Shown here: piece after piece, positions 31,109 through 35,995 of the stretch | Layout: the number at the start of each line of letters is the position of its first letter | Numbering within the stretch: position 1 is the first letter of the stretch | IMG/VR virus record: IMGVR_UViG_3300050821_004539 | Location: 1 to 35,995 of that record | Source of the DNA: a virus | Direction: 5' to 3' (one strand) | Length of the DNA stretch: 35,995 nucleotides | Program-made: the position numbers and the translations under genes | The notes under the pieces: generated by a model | Database searches by the model: none | Told to the model about the DNA's origin: nothing | The model's input: only the letters and a program-made list of their open reading frames with translations

Positions 31109-31314
31109 GATACGGACCTATATTCCTGTCTCGGAAGAGCATCGATCCAAGCCTGCACTTCGCCGCTGTCCCACCGTATCGGCGAGTTCTCCCACGGCCC
31201 TATGCGGCGAGGAAGCGGAAACCTACCCAGGCGCATCATGCGCCATATCGTCGGATAGCTGATCCCCACCATCCGCAAAACCTCGGGGCGCGAGAGCAGG
31301 CGCGTTTCGGTCAT
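31105..31314 (-). CDS. AlpA/excisionase-like helix-turn-helix regulator
   Basis: 69 residues. TRLLSRPEVLRMVGISYPTI followed by WRMMRLGRFPLPRRIGP is the MerR-type helix-turn-helix of the AlpA family: L-R-EV---VGIS--T-WR---G-FP-P-RIG. The end WDSGEVQAWIDALP is the usual C-terminal helix. Such proteins regulate prophage genes or act as excisionases. Its position between the methyltransferase/deaminase pair and early coiled-coil genes fits a regulatory role. No integrase is seen in the window. Confidence 0.8.
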   Translation of the reverse strand: MTETRLLSRPEVLRMVGISYPTIWRMMRLGRFPLPRRIGPWENSPIRWDSGEVQAWIDALPRQEYRSVS

Positions 31315-31353
31315 GACGTGGTAGCCTTGGGGGTCATTTTTGTTCCTGCGCCA

Positions 31354-31677
31354 TTACGCAACTGGAATCGGCTGCTCGATATGGAACGTGTGGACGTTCA
31401 CTGATCGCAGCGCGTCTTGGCACTCCTTGCATATCCACGTGTGCCCGATCAGATAAGCCTCGCCTGCGAGGTCCATGCTTTCGCGGGCCAGCTTCGCGAC
31501 GTTTGCCTCCGCGTGCGTTGATCCGCACAGCTCGTAGCCGGTGCCTGTTTGGCAGCCAGCGGTAACGCGCGGGCACACGGTCAGGCCATCGACCGCGCAT
31601 TCATTTATCGCCTCATATCGGCGACCGTCCGCACGGATGATCACGCATCGCGTCTGCTTCTTGAGGCATGGTCTCAC
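31354..31677 (-). CDS. CMP/dCMP-deaminase-like protein
   Basis: 107 residues; its ATG overlaps the methyltransferase stop. STHAEANVAKLA provides the HAE zinc/catalytic motif and HTWICKECQDALRSVNV supplies the CxxC-type zinc ligands, the two signatures of the cytidine-deaminase fold. The N-terminal strand KQTRCVIIRADGRRYEAINE fits. The spacing between the motifs is normal for a small dCMP deaminase-type protein. It may act on deoxycytidylate; coupling to a C5-cytosine methyltransferase is notable. Substrate unproven. Confidence 0.6.
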   Translation of the reverse strand: MRPCLKKQTRCVIIRADGRRYEAINECAVDGLTVCPRVTAGCQTGTGYELCGSTHAEANVAKLARESMDLAGEAYLIGHTWICKECQDALRSVNVHTFHIEQPIPVA

Positions 31678-32501
31678 GGGTTAGCACTCATGATTGCTCG
31701 GCCGATGATTTCCGCGATCTGCGGAACGATGGCGTTGCCGAGTGCTCTAAGGCGGTCCACCCGAGCGGAAACCCCATGAGCCACTCGACCCACGTCGGGT
31801 TCAGTGAGCCATTGAGTTGACCCTTGCGTTGATTGTTTGAGCCGCCCTTCCAACAATTCGCGTCTGGTGTCGGCCACATCTTCACGGCCGAGTGCAGCGT
31901 ATCTGGCTGTCCCCGATGTTTGCCGCTGTCGTATTCCGCTCGCGGCGTGGGCCACAATCCAGACCCTATCCCGTCGGTGAGGGGCACCAACGGCGGAAGC
32001 TGGTATGCAATGCCATTCCGCATCGTACCCGAGCGCGGCCAGGTCTCCGAGAACTCGGCCAAGTCCCCGTCCAAGCAAAGCTGCGACGTTCTCCACGATG
32101 ACGTAGCGGGGTCGTACTTCGCCAACAATTCGGGCGTACTCGCTCCATAGTCCCGAGCGAGAGCCTTCAATGCCCGCGCCCTTTCCTGCGACGCTGATGT
32201 CCTGGCAGGGGAAGCCGCCGCAGATGACATTAACACTCGTTCGCGTAGTTGATGCGTCCCACCTATCCCCGCTTTGACTCGCGTCATCGCCGCCATGTTC
32301 GCGTCCGATGCCCTCGGAGTTGGAAATTGTCTTTGCGGTAAGCTCTCGCACATCTCCGAAAACAGGAACGTCTGGCCAGTGCTTTCGGAGCACGGCTTGG
32401 CAATAGGGCTCGATCTCACAGAAGGCGACGGTTCGCATTCCGGCTCGCTCAAGACCGAGTGAGAAGCCGCCAATCCCTGAGAAGAGGTCCAAAACATTCA
32501 T
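31674..32501 (-). CDS. DNA C5-cytosine methyltransferase
   Basis: 275 residues from ATG 32501-32499 (AGGG four bases before it); an upstream TTG at 32504 is less likely. It transfers methyl from SAM to cytosine C5. Motif I is LDLFSGIGGFSLGLERAG (4-21), motif IV GGFPCQDIS with catalytic Cys99, motif VI ENVAAL (137-142), motif VIII RRDRVWIVA (176-184) and motif X RLRALGNAIVPQ (250-261). All are present, so it should be active; the target sequence cannot be read because the recognition region between VIII and X is short. A complete alternative frame of 269 codons lies inside this gene. Confidence 0.92.
   Translation of the reverse strand: MNVLDLFSGIGGFSLGLERAGMRTVAFCEIEPYCQAVLRKHWPDVPVFGDVRELTAKTISNSEGIGREHGGDDASQSGDRWDASTTRTSVNVICGGFPCQDISVAGKGAGIEGSRSGLWSEYARIVGEVRPRYVIVENVAALLGRGLGRVLGDLAALGYDAEWHCIPASAVGAPHRRDRVWIVAHAASGIRQRQTSGTARYAALGREDVADTRRELLEGRLKQSTQGSTQWLTEPDVGRVAHGVSARVDRLRALGNAIVPQIAEIIGRAIMSANP
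31688..32497 (-). CDS. Nested alternative-frame protein inside the cytosine methyltransferase gene
   Basis: 269 residues in another frame on the same strand, ATG at 32497, ending 14 bases before the methyltransferase stop. Recognisable strings are TSSWRTSQLCLDGDLAEFSE, TWPRSGTMRNGIAYQLPPLV, two WPTP units (LWPTPRAEYDSG, MWPTPDANCWKGG) and LNPTWVEWLMGFPLGWTALE with an SRKSS end. I recall similar strings from proteins annotated beside phage methyltransferases, but could not check this. The frame may be a real second product or an open shadow of a conserved GC-rich gene; both are possible. Confidence 0.4.
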   Translation of the reverse strand: MFWTSSQGLAASHSVLSEPECEPSPSVRSSPIAKPCSESTGQTFLFSEMCESLPQRQFPTPRASDANMAAMTRVKAGIGGTHQLRERVLMSSAAASPARTSASQERARALKALARDYGASTPELLAKYDPATSSWRTSQLCLDGDLAEFSETWPRSGTMRNGIAYQLPPLVPLTDGIGSGLWPTPRAEYDSGKHRGQPDTLHSAVKMWPTPDANCWKGGSNNQRKGQLNGSLNPTWVEWLMGFPLGWTALEHSATPSFRRSRKSSAEQS

Positions 32502-32507
32502 CAAGCC

Positions 32508-32675
32508 CTACTCATCAATCATGAGAAGGAGTAGGCCGCATTTGCGCGGCCCCTTCGTGCCTACGTTGCCCGAGTGATGGGCTGTGGTTGTGTGCCTCAC
32601 TCGACATTCGTCGCGCGTTGCTCGCGCCCGTCTGGTGCCCTCCTCTGGGTTGATGCGGCGGTATTGCCGCATCAT
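32508..32675 (-). CDS. 55-residue hypothetical early protein
   Basis: ATG at 32675-32673 overlaps the stop of the next gene upstream; a second ATG follows at once. The product MMRQYRRINPEEGTRRARAT continues DECRVRHTTTAHHSGNVGTK and ends KCGLLLLMIDE. Basic, with two Cys and three His. An inverted repeat (GGCCGC 32534-32539 / GCGGCC 32546-32551) lies inside the frame, so an untranslated leader for the methyltransferase is an alternative. Confidence 0.4.
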   Translation of the reverse strand: MMRQYRRINPEEGTRRARATRDECRVRHTTTAHHSGNVGTKGPRKCGLLLLMIDE

Positions 32676-32860
32676 ATTGGATTGTCCGGTTTGTCCATGA
32701 GGCGACTGGCAAAAACTATCTCTCCCGCCGGCCGCATCAGAACGATCGTGTACAGGTCGCGCCATGACTTTGCCGTGTGCATGAGACCGTTGCGTTCTGC
32801 TATCGCCGCACGTTCAGCAATGCTGGCGAGCTGCTGTTGCTTTTCGTCTTCGGTCACCAA
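32672..32860 (-). CDS. Small helical early protein
   Basis: 62 residues. MVTEDEKQQQLASIAERAAI then AERNGLMHTAKSWRDLYTIV form two helices, ending with a short beta-like part (RPAGEIVFASRLMDKPDNPI). Overlaps the preceding gene by 7 bases on the same strand. No known family is recognised; it belongs to the leftward early operon. Confidence 0.6.
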   Translation of the reverse strand: MVTEDEKQQQLASIAERAAIAERNGLMHTAKSWRDLYTIVLMRPAGEIVFASRLMDKPDNPI

Positions 32861-33237
32861 GGAATCTGATCATCCAGTGGCGGATCGAGTTCATCGTGCG
32901 TTTGAGGTGCCGGCTTTGGTGCAGGTGCGGTCCTTGGCAAGCGGACGCGGATTGACTCCACCATCTCGCCGCCAAAATCCACCATGGCATGAAAAAGAAC
33001 TATTTCCTTTCCTGTCCAACCGTCGGTTTCCTTGCCGTATGCTTTGGCAATGACATTTTTGTTGGTCTTGTTCAGGACTAATCCCCTGCTCTCGCCTTTG
33101 AAATATAAAACAGGTTTTTCGTCGCGCTGCCGGCCGACTTCCTCGATCTCCACTCTGTCCATGGCCATCTTGCGCGGCTGCTCGGCAACATCGACAGCAG
33201 CTAGATATTTCGTAGGATAGGCTTCATCAATGTTCAT
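32854..33237 (-). CDS. Conserved phage early protein of unknown function
   Basis: 127 residues. MNIDEAYPTKYLAAVDVAEQ, then VEIEEVGRQRDEKPVLYFKG, GLVLNKTNKNVIAKAYGKET and WTGKEIVLFHAMVDFGG give a compact beta-rich domain (~residues 1-100) I associate with early proteins of many phages and prophages, often near recombination or replication genes. The end is a Pro-rich tail (TAPAPKPAPQTHDELDPP). DNA-binding OB-like fold is a possibility, not shown. It neighbours a Gp157-like gene. Confidence 0.65.
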   Translation of the reverse strand: MNIDEAYPTKYLAAVDVAEQPRKMAMDRVEIEEVGRQRDEKPVLYFKGESRGLVLNKTNKNVIAKAYGKETDGWTGKEIVLFHAMVDFGGEMVESIRVRLPRTAPAPKPAPQTHDELDPPLDDQIPW

Positions 33238-33247
33238 CTTTGTTCCT

Positions 33248-33745
33248 CTATTTGACTAGAATGCGAAGTACAGGTTCAGCATTGGAAAGCACGTAGCCAG
33301 GTACGGTTTCCTTTGCGAGTAGGAGCGTCTTGATTTTCATCCTGTCAGGTTCTTTTTTGATCCTCACACATTCGTCCGGCAATCCATCGACTCCTTCGCC
33401 TATGACTTTTTGCTGTCCGGCGCTGATGCTAATGGTCGCCTCGGCGAGCACGACTTTGCGTAAATCGGCGATATTCATAATTTTCTGGATGAGTGAACGC
33501 AATGCGTATTCGCTCCGCTCTAACCTTGCTTTTCTTTCCTTCAATTCCTCAATTTTTTTAGCTGCTCCGGCAGCTAATGCGTCCACATAATCAATCTTGT
33601 TAAGGATGCCGGACAGAAATTCAAAGGTGCTGGTCTGACCTTCGATCATGTCCTCGCGCAACACTTCATCTTCGAGAAGTTCAGGGTAGACCAGCAGTAG
33701 CGTCGTGATTTCGTCCTGCACGGCTTTCGCATCGAGGTTTTTCAT
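33248..33745 (-). CDS. Siphovirus Gp157-like protein
   Basis: 165 residues from ATG 33745, preceded by GGAG six bases upstream; a longer reading from 33772 is less likely. ELLEDEVLREDMIEGQTSTF is followed by a long helix (AAGAAKKIEELKERKARLER, SEYALRSLIQKIM), then a beta C-terminal part (LAEATISISAGQQKVIGEG, PGYVLSNAEPVLRILVK). This order is typical of Gp157 family proteins, found in early operons and linked in some streptococcal phages to resistance or recombination. Role here unknown. Confidence 0.7.
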   Translation of the reverse strand: MKNLDAKAVQDEITTLLLVYPELLEDEVLREDMIEGQTSTFEFLSGILNKIDYVDALAAGAAKKIEELKERKARLERSEYALRSLIQKIMNIADLRKVVLAEATISISAGQQKVIGEGVDGLPDECVRIKKEPDRMKIKTLLLAKETVPGYVLSNAEPVLRILVK

Positions 33746-33942
33746 ACCGCACTCCGTCCGATATCGTGACACGCGGCCTTGATGGTCAGCATGCCCACGT
33801 CCGAATCACAGTCGATCCAGCCGCAAGCGCAGTAGGCGAATGTGAACCATCCGGCTTTCTGGAACCGCACCCGATGGTCATGTACGACCGGCTCAAGCTG
33901 CGGCTCGCTACCGGCGCCGGGGGATTTGTGCGGGGCGGTCAT
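33742..33942 (-). CDS. Small Cys-containing early protein
   Basis: 66 residues from ATG 33942 (overlaps the stop of the secreted peptide gene); its TGA overlaps the next ATG. VHDHRVRFQKAGWFTFAYCA then CGWIDCDSDVGML gives a three-Cys patch (C-x-C-x4-C), and a further Cys/His pair follows (ACHDIG). It may bind a metal. A longer reading starting at 33981 is not used. Function unknown. Confidence 0.6.
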   Translation of the reverse strand: MTAPHKSPGAGSEPQLEPVVHDHRVRFQKAGWFTFAYCACGWIDCDSDVGMLTIKAACHDIGRSAV

Positions 33943-34088
33943 GACAGCGCGCACCGCTGCCAGATGACATCGCAGGCGCAATAGAAATGATGGGTTGCCT
34001 GGGGTACTGCTGATCGTGCCGGCCGCGGGGCAGCAAGCTGGTCGACCAGGGCAACGGCGAGGAGAACGATGAGGATGCGTGCGGTCAT
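33939..34088 (-). CDS. 49-residue exported Cys peptide, first gene of leftward early operon
   Basis: Minus strand ATG 34088-34086, directly beside the OL operator. MTARILIVLLAVALVDQLAA is a signal-peptide-like segment, followed by PRPARSAVPQATHHFYCACD and VIWQRCALS with three cysteines. There is no Shine-Dalgarno sequence ahead of the ATG. As the first gene under the presumed immunity promoter it would be among the earliest products. An envelope target (superinfection exclusion or cell-surface change) is possible but unproven. Confidence 0.55.
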   Translation of the reverse strand: MTARILIVLLAVALVDQLAAPRPARSAVPQATHHFYCACDVIWQRCALS

Positions 34089-34091
34089 GAG

Positions 34092-34115
34092 ATTATGGTT
34101 ACCATAAAGGAAACC
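34092..34115. promoter_or_regulatory. Operator OL: left copy of perfect 23-bp inverted repeat
   Basis: Bases 34092-34114 are the exact reverse complement of 34568-34590. The site has dyad half-sites GGTTACC (34097-34103) and GGAAACC (34109-34115) separated by ATAAA, and contains the palindrome ATGGTTACCAT (34095-34105). It lies 4 bases upstream of the leftward early operon start codon. It is probably bound by the XRE repressor encoded at 34167-34499. Promoter boxes are not clear. Confidence 0.75.
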
Positions 34116-34166
34116 AAATGCAAGCGCAAAGTTGCCGTATCGGAAACTATTTTTGGGGATGATAGC

Positions 34167-34499
34167 CTAGACGGCTTTGCGGCCCTTGAGCGATTCGATC
34201 ACATCTGCGGCCCGCTGGCGCAAATCAGGGTCAAGATCGGCGGCCAGCGCATCGAGACTGGGGGTCTGGTGGGGCATCCAGTACATCTCGTAGACCTTGC
34301 GGTCCAATGCCTCTGCATAAGCCGCAATTACGCCCAAGGTGAGCTTACCGGGCTTGGCGCTCTCCCACCGGCTTACCGTAGCCTTGTCCACAGCGGGTTT
34401 TATGCGGTTCCCGAGCACCTCTTGGGTAATCCCGACCTTCTTGCGCCACAGCATGAGGTAGACGCGGACAGGCTTCCTGGGACCGATGCGGGGCGGCAT
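34167..34499 (-). CDS. XRE-type phage repressor (CI/C1-like)
   Basis: 110 residues from ATG 34499. The helix-turn-helix covers about residues 14-70: LMLWRKKVGITQEVLGNRI, then KATVSRWESAKPGKLTLGVI, AAYAEALD. The remaining 40 residues are a short helical tail (LDPDLRQRAADVIESLKGRK), so it lacks the LexA-like autocleavage domain of lambda CI. It lies between two inverted operators and is transcribed leftward, the arrangement of a lambda-type immunity region. A degenerate operator (OR3) overlaps its start codon, suggesting autoregulation. There is no Shine-Dalgarno sequence. Confidence 0.8.
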   Translation of the reverse strand: MPPRIGPRKPVRVYLMLWRKKVGITQEVLGNRIKPAVDKATVSRWESAKPGKLTLGVIAAYAEALDRKVYEMYWMPHQTPSLDALAADLDPDLRQRAADVIESLKGRKAV

Positions 34500-34514
34500 A
34501 CCAAAATGGTAACC
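34496..34514. promoter_or_regulatory. Candidate operator OR3 overlapping the repressor start codon
   Basis: GCATACC (34496-34502), 5-base spacer AAAAT, GGTAACC (34508-34514). The right half-site is identical to the OR1 right half; the left half is degenerate (5 of 7 bases). It covers the repressor start codon at 34499-34497, where binding would block the repressor's own expression. Confidence 0.5.
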
Positions 34515-34532
34515 CGCCGGGGATTAAAAATC

Positions 34533-34551
34533 GTCTACCACAGAGGAAACC
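34533..34551. promoter_or_regulatory. Candidate operator OR2 in the divergent control region
   Basis: GTCTACC (34533-34539), spacer ACAGA, GGAAACC (34545-34551). The right half-site is identical to that of OL, and 14 of 16 bases match OL over TACC-spacer-GGAAACC. Together with OR1 and OR3 it gives three sites with centres about 34 and 37 bases apart. Confidence 0.6.
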
Positions 34552-34566
34552 GACCCCTTGCGCTAT

Positions 34567-34590
34567 AGTTTCCTTTATGGTAACCATAAT
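34567..34590. promoter_or_regulatory. Operator OR1: right copy of perfect 23-bp inverted repeat
   Basis: AGTTTCC (34567-34573), spacer TTTAT, GGTAACC (34579-34585). The 23 bases 34568-34590 are the exact reverse complement of OL. It ends 2 bases before the Cro-like start codon at 34593. A TATAGT (34564-34569) could be a -10 box that the repressor would cover, but a matching -35 box is weak. Confidence 0.75.
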
Positions 34591-34592
34591 GA

Positions 34593-34802
34593 ATGGATAA
34601 CCCACACCCGTTGAAGATCTGGCGGCAGAACCTCGGCCTCAGCCAGGGTGCCGCTGCCGAGCTGCTCGCCCTGACCGAACCCACCCTTTCACGCTATGAA
34701 ACCGGCTCCCGCTCACCTTCGCTCGCGCAAGCAGCCAAGCTCAGCGAAAAGACCGGCATTCCCCTCGACAAGTTCGTGAAGACGGTCGAGGCCGCCGAAT
34801 GA
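34593..34802 (+). CDS. Cro-like XRE regulator
   Basis: 69 residues, essentially a single helix-turn-helix: LKIWRQNLGLSQGAAAELLA, LTEPTLSRYETGSRSPSLAQ, then AAKLSEKTGIPLDKF. As the first gene of the rightward operon, opposite the repressor and beside OR1, it is in the Cro position. There is no Shine-Dalgarno sequence, as also seen for the repressor and the first leftward gene, suggesting leaderless or very short-leader transcripts. Its stop overlaps the next ATG. Confidence 0.8.
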   Translation: MDNPHPLKIWRQNLGLSQGAAAELLALTEPTLSRYETGSRSPSLAQAAKLSEKTGIPLDKFVKTVEAAE

Positions 34803-35338
34803 TGCACGGCACAAACCGTCCGCCATTCACCGCCGACGACATCCAGGATGTCAGCGGCCCGAGCTGGCCGCGTCATACGCAATGCGCCTGCAATCCGGGT
34901 TGCATGAGCTGCGCGCCGTCATGCCGCAGCAGCGGGCCGGATAGGCCGTTTGCCCTGCCGGCGGACAGCATCGAGATCGTGCTGGACCTGCCCATGCCGC
35001 CGTCCACAAACCAGCTTTGGCGCAACGGGCGCGGCCATACCTACAAATCCAAGAAATATCAACAGTGGCTCGCGGAAACTGACGTGTCCATCATGGCCGC
35101 CAAGCAATATCCCAGGCGAAAAATTCAAGGTCCATTCGAGTTCGAACTATTGCTGAGCACCGAGCACCGCGGCGACGGCGACAACCGGATCAAGGCCGCG
35201 CTGGACTGGCTGCAATCCCGCGACGTCGTGCGCAACGACAGCGATTGCCGCCGCGGGAGCTGGTACTGGGTCGAGCCGGAGCGGGCACCGAAGGGTTGCA
35301 GGGTTGTGCTGCGCACGCTGCACGGGCCAGCAGCATGA
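34799..35338 (+). CDS. rusA: RusA-like Holliday junction resolvase with Cys-rich N-terminal extension
   Basis: 179 residues. RusA cuts Holliday junctions as a dimer. The core starts at IEIVLDLPMPPSTNQLWRNG (~59-78) with HTYKSKKYQQWL, and the acidic active-site residues are visible in GDGDNR (D126, D128) and VRNDS (D147), matching the family spacing (19 residues between the last two). The end GSWYWVEPERAPKGCRVVL is typical. The first ~50 residues carry CACNPGCMSCAPSC and are absent from ordinary RusA; a shorter start has no better support, as ATG 34799 overlaps the Cro-like stop. Confidence 0.85.
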   Translation: MMHGTNRPPFTADDIQDVSGPSWPRHTQCACNPGCMSCAPSCRSSGPDRPFALPADSIEIVLDLPMPPSTNQLWRNGRGHTYKSKKYQQWLAETDVSIMAAKQYPRRKIQGPFEFELLLSTEHRGDGDNRIKAALDWLQSRDVVRNDSDCRRGSWYWVEPERAPKGCRVVLRTLHGPAA

Positions 35339-35901
35339 GCGACCCCTTCGCAGACCTGCCGCTCTTTCACTTCGGTGTGATACTTGCCGATCCGCCGTGG
35401 CGATTCTTCAACTATTCGGCAAAGGGCGAAGTCAAGAACTCAGTTGCGCAATACGATTGCATGGACTTGCCAGCAATCAAAGCGCTGCCGGTCGCCAATC
35501 TCGCCAAGTCCGATTCTGCGCTCATCATGTGGGCTACCGCGCCGATGCTGCCACAAGCCCTGGAAGTCATGCAGGCATGGGGGTTTACGTTCAAGAGTGC
35601 TGGCGCCTGGGCCAAGGAATCAAAGTCGGGCGATAAGATAGCGTTTGGGACTGGCTACGTTTTCCGCTCGGCGGCCGAATTCTATCTGGTCGGCACGATC
35701 GGCAAGCCCGCGATCCAATCACGATCCGTGCGTAATCTGATCTGGTCGCCGATCCGCGAGCACTCGCACAAACCCGATCAGATTTATGTGGACATCGAGG
35801 TGCTGTTTGACGGCCCCTACCTCGATCTGTTTTCGCGCCAAAATCGCCCAGGATGGACAGCGTGGGGAAGTGAAACCGGGAAATTCGAGGCAGGAGCATG
35901 A
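35335..35901 (+). CDS. MT-A70-family DNA N6-adenine methyltransferase
   Basis: 188 residues from ATG 35335, overlapping the RusA stop (ATGA). FGVILADPPWRFFNYSAKG holds the DPPW catalytic motif. Other MT-A70 features are ALIMWATAPMLPQALEVM, GFTFKSAGAWAKESKSG, SAAEFYLVGTIGKP, and REHSHKPDQIYVDIEVL followed by YLDLFSRQNRPGWTAWG. It methylates adenine N6 using SAM; the site is unknown. Size is normal for phage members. With the C5 enzyme on the leftward arm the phage has two base modifications. Confidence 0.9.
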   Translation: MSDPFADLPLFHFGVILADPPWRFFNYSAKGEVKNSVAQYDCMDLPAIKALPVANLAKSDSALIMWATAPMLPQALEVMQAWGFTFKSAGAWAKESKSGDKIAFGTGYVFRSAAEFYLVGTIGKPAIQSRSVRNLIWSPIREHSHKPDQIYVDIEVLFDGPYLDLFSRQNRPGWTAWGSETGKFEAGA

Positions 35902-35995
35902 CCACCTGGACCGAGAAACGCACCGCACAATTCCGCGACCTGTACGCGCAAGGGCTGTCGCATCGCGAGATTGCGGCGGCACTCGGGGGGATCAG
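35898..35995 (+). CDS. GcrA-like cell cycle regulator, 3' truncated by window edge
   Basis: ATG 35898 overlaps the methyltransferase stop. The visible 32 residues, MTTWTEKRTAQFRDLYAQGL then SHREIAAALGGI, match the start of GcrA proteins (W-----V--L--LW-EG-S--QIA--LGG), the helix-turn-helix by which GcrA and sigma70 activate genes responsive to GANTC methylation in alphaproteobacteria. Only the N-terminus is visible, so a different small helix-turn-helix protein is possible. Confidence 0.6.
   Translation, partial: MTTWTEKRTAQFRDLYAQGLSHREIAAALGGI

Noticed and set aside
30888-31142. 84-codon minus-strand frame in the AlpA-like region
   Set aside because: Arg/Asp-rich shadow; the overlapping 58-codon frame at 30932-31108 has a protein-like sequence and an ATGA overlap.
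32531-32564. Inverted repeat GGCCGC/GCGGCC as a terminator
   Set aside because: No T-run on either strand and it falls inside a possible small gene; kept only as a note.
34095-34568. Plus-strand frame of 157 codons across the immunity region
   Set aside because: Antisense to the repressor gene, starting and ending inside the two inverted operators; its length is set by the repeats rather than by a gene.
1-35995. tRNA genes, CRISPR arrays, insertion sequences, attachment sites
   Set aside because: No regularly spaced identical repeats, transposase motifs, terminal inverted repeats with target duplications, cloverleaf-like sequences or integrase gene were found by eye; a tRNA scan could still reveal a weak match.

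Overview
The window is a tailed-phage genome segment (free temperate phage or prophage) of podovirus type from an alphaproteobacterial host. A short-tail gene order (terminase, portal, scaffold, capsid, adaptor, tail hub, ejection proteins) with no tail tape measure, sheath or tail tube points to a podovirus. The alphaproteobacterial host is inferred from a GcrA-like start at the right edge, from a small cell-wall enzyme and a Cys-rich anchored protein of types I associate with Bradyrhizobium-like genomes, and from the GC-rich coding sequence. No integrase, tRNA, IS element or CRISPR array was seen.

Layout. (1) 1-7799, plus strand: a left-truncated glycosyltransferase, then about a dozen small hypothetical or virion-like genes (one secreted, two with Cys motifs), a hairpin-rich intergenic stretch, and a 938-residue fibre with a LamG-like domain, a glycine-rich domain and a repeat array. 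(2) 7792-10315, plus: a glycan cassette with a second GT-A glycosyltransferase paralogous to the first gene, a DUF115/GT42-like protein and a GT-B-like protein, plus three tiny genes. (3) 10282-25169, plus: DNA packaging and virion morphogenesis, from the large terminase through portal, scaffold, major capsid, adaptor, tail hub, GNAT-like protein and three ejection-type proteins to a head/tail fibre. A 53-codon minus-strand gene sits in the only sizeable gap. (4) 25166-29739, plus: lysis and envelope genes (muralytic enzyme, small alpha/beta-hydrolase-like protein, peptidoglycan-binding protein, several one- or two-TM holin-like proteins), closed by an intrinsic terminator at 29774-29803.

(5) 29808-34088, minus: the leftward early operon, with a small secreted Cys peptide, Gp157-like protein, conserved early protein, C5-cytosine methyltransferase, deaminase-like protein, AlpA-like regulator and coiled-coil early proteins. 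(6) 34092-34590: a lambda-like immunity region. A minus-strand XRE repressor gene lies between two perfect 23-bp inverted repeats, one beside each early operon, with two degenerate operator copies in the rightward control region. (7) 34593-35995, plus: the rightward early operon with a Cro-like regulator, RusA resolvase, MT-A70 adenine methyltransferase and the start of a GcrA-like gene.

Taken together, repressor occupancy of OL and OR should silence both early arms. The early arms encode methylation and recombination functions. The late plus-strand block encodes packaging, virion, adsorption and glycan modification, and lysis. The most unusual signals are the operator architecture, a 269-codon alternative frame nested inside the cytosine methyltransferase, the two glycosyltransferase copies flanking the fibre module, and a hairpin that holds the ribosome-binding site of the gene after the major capsid gene.
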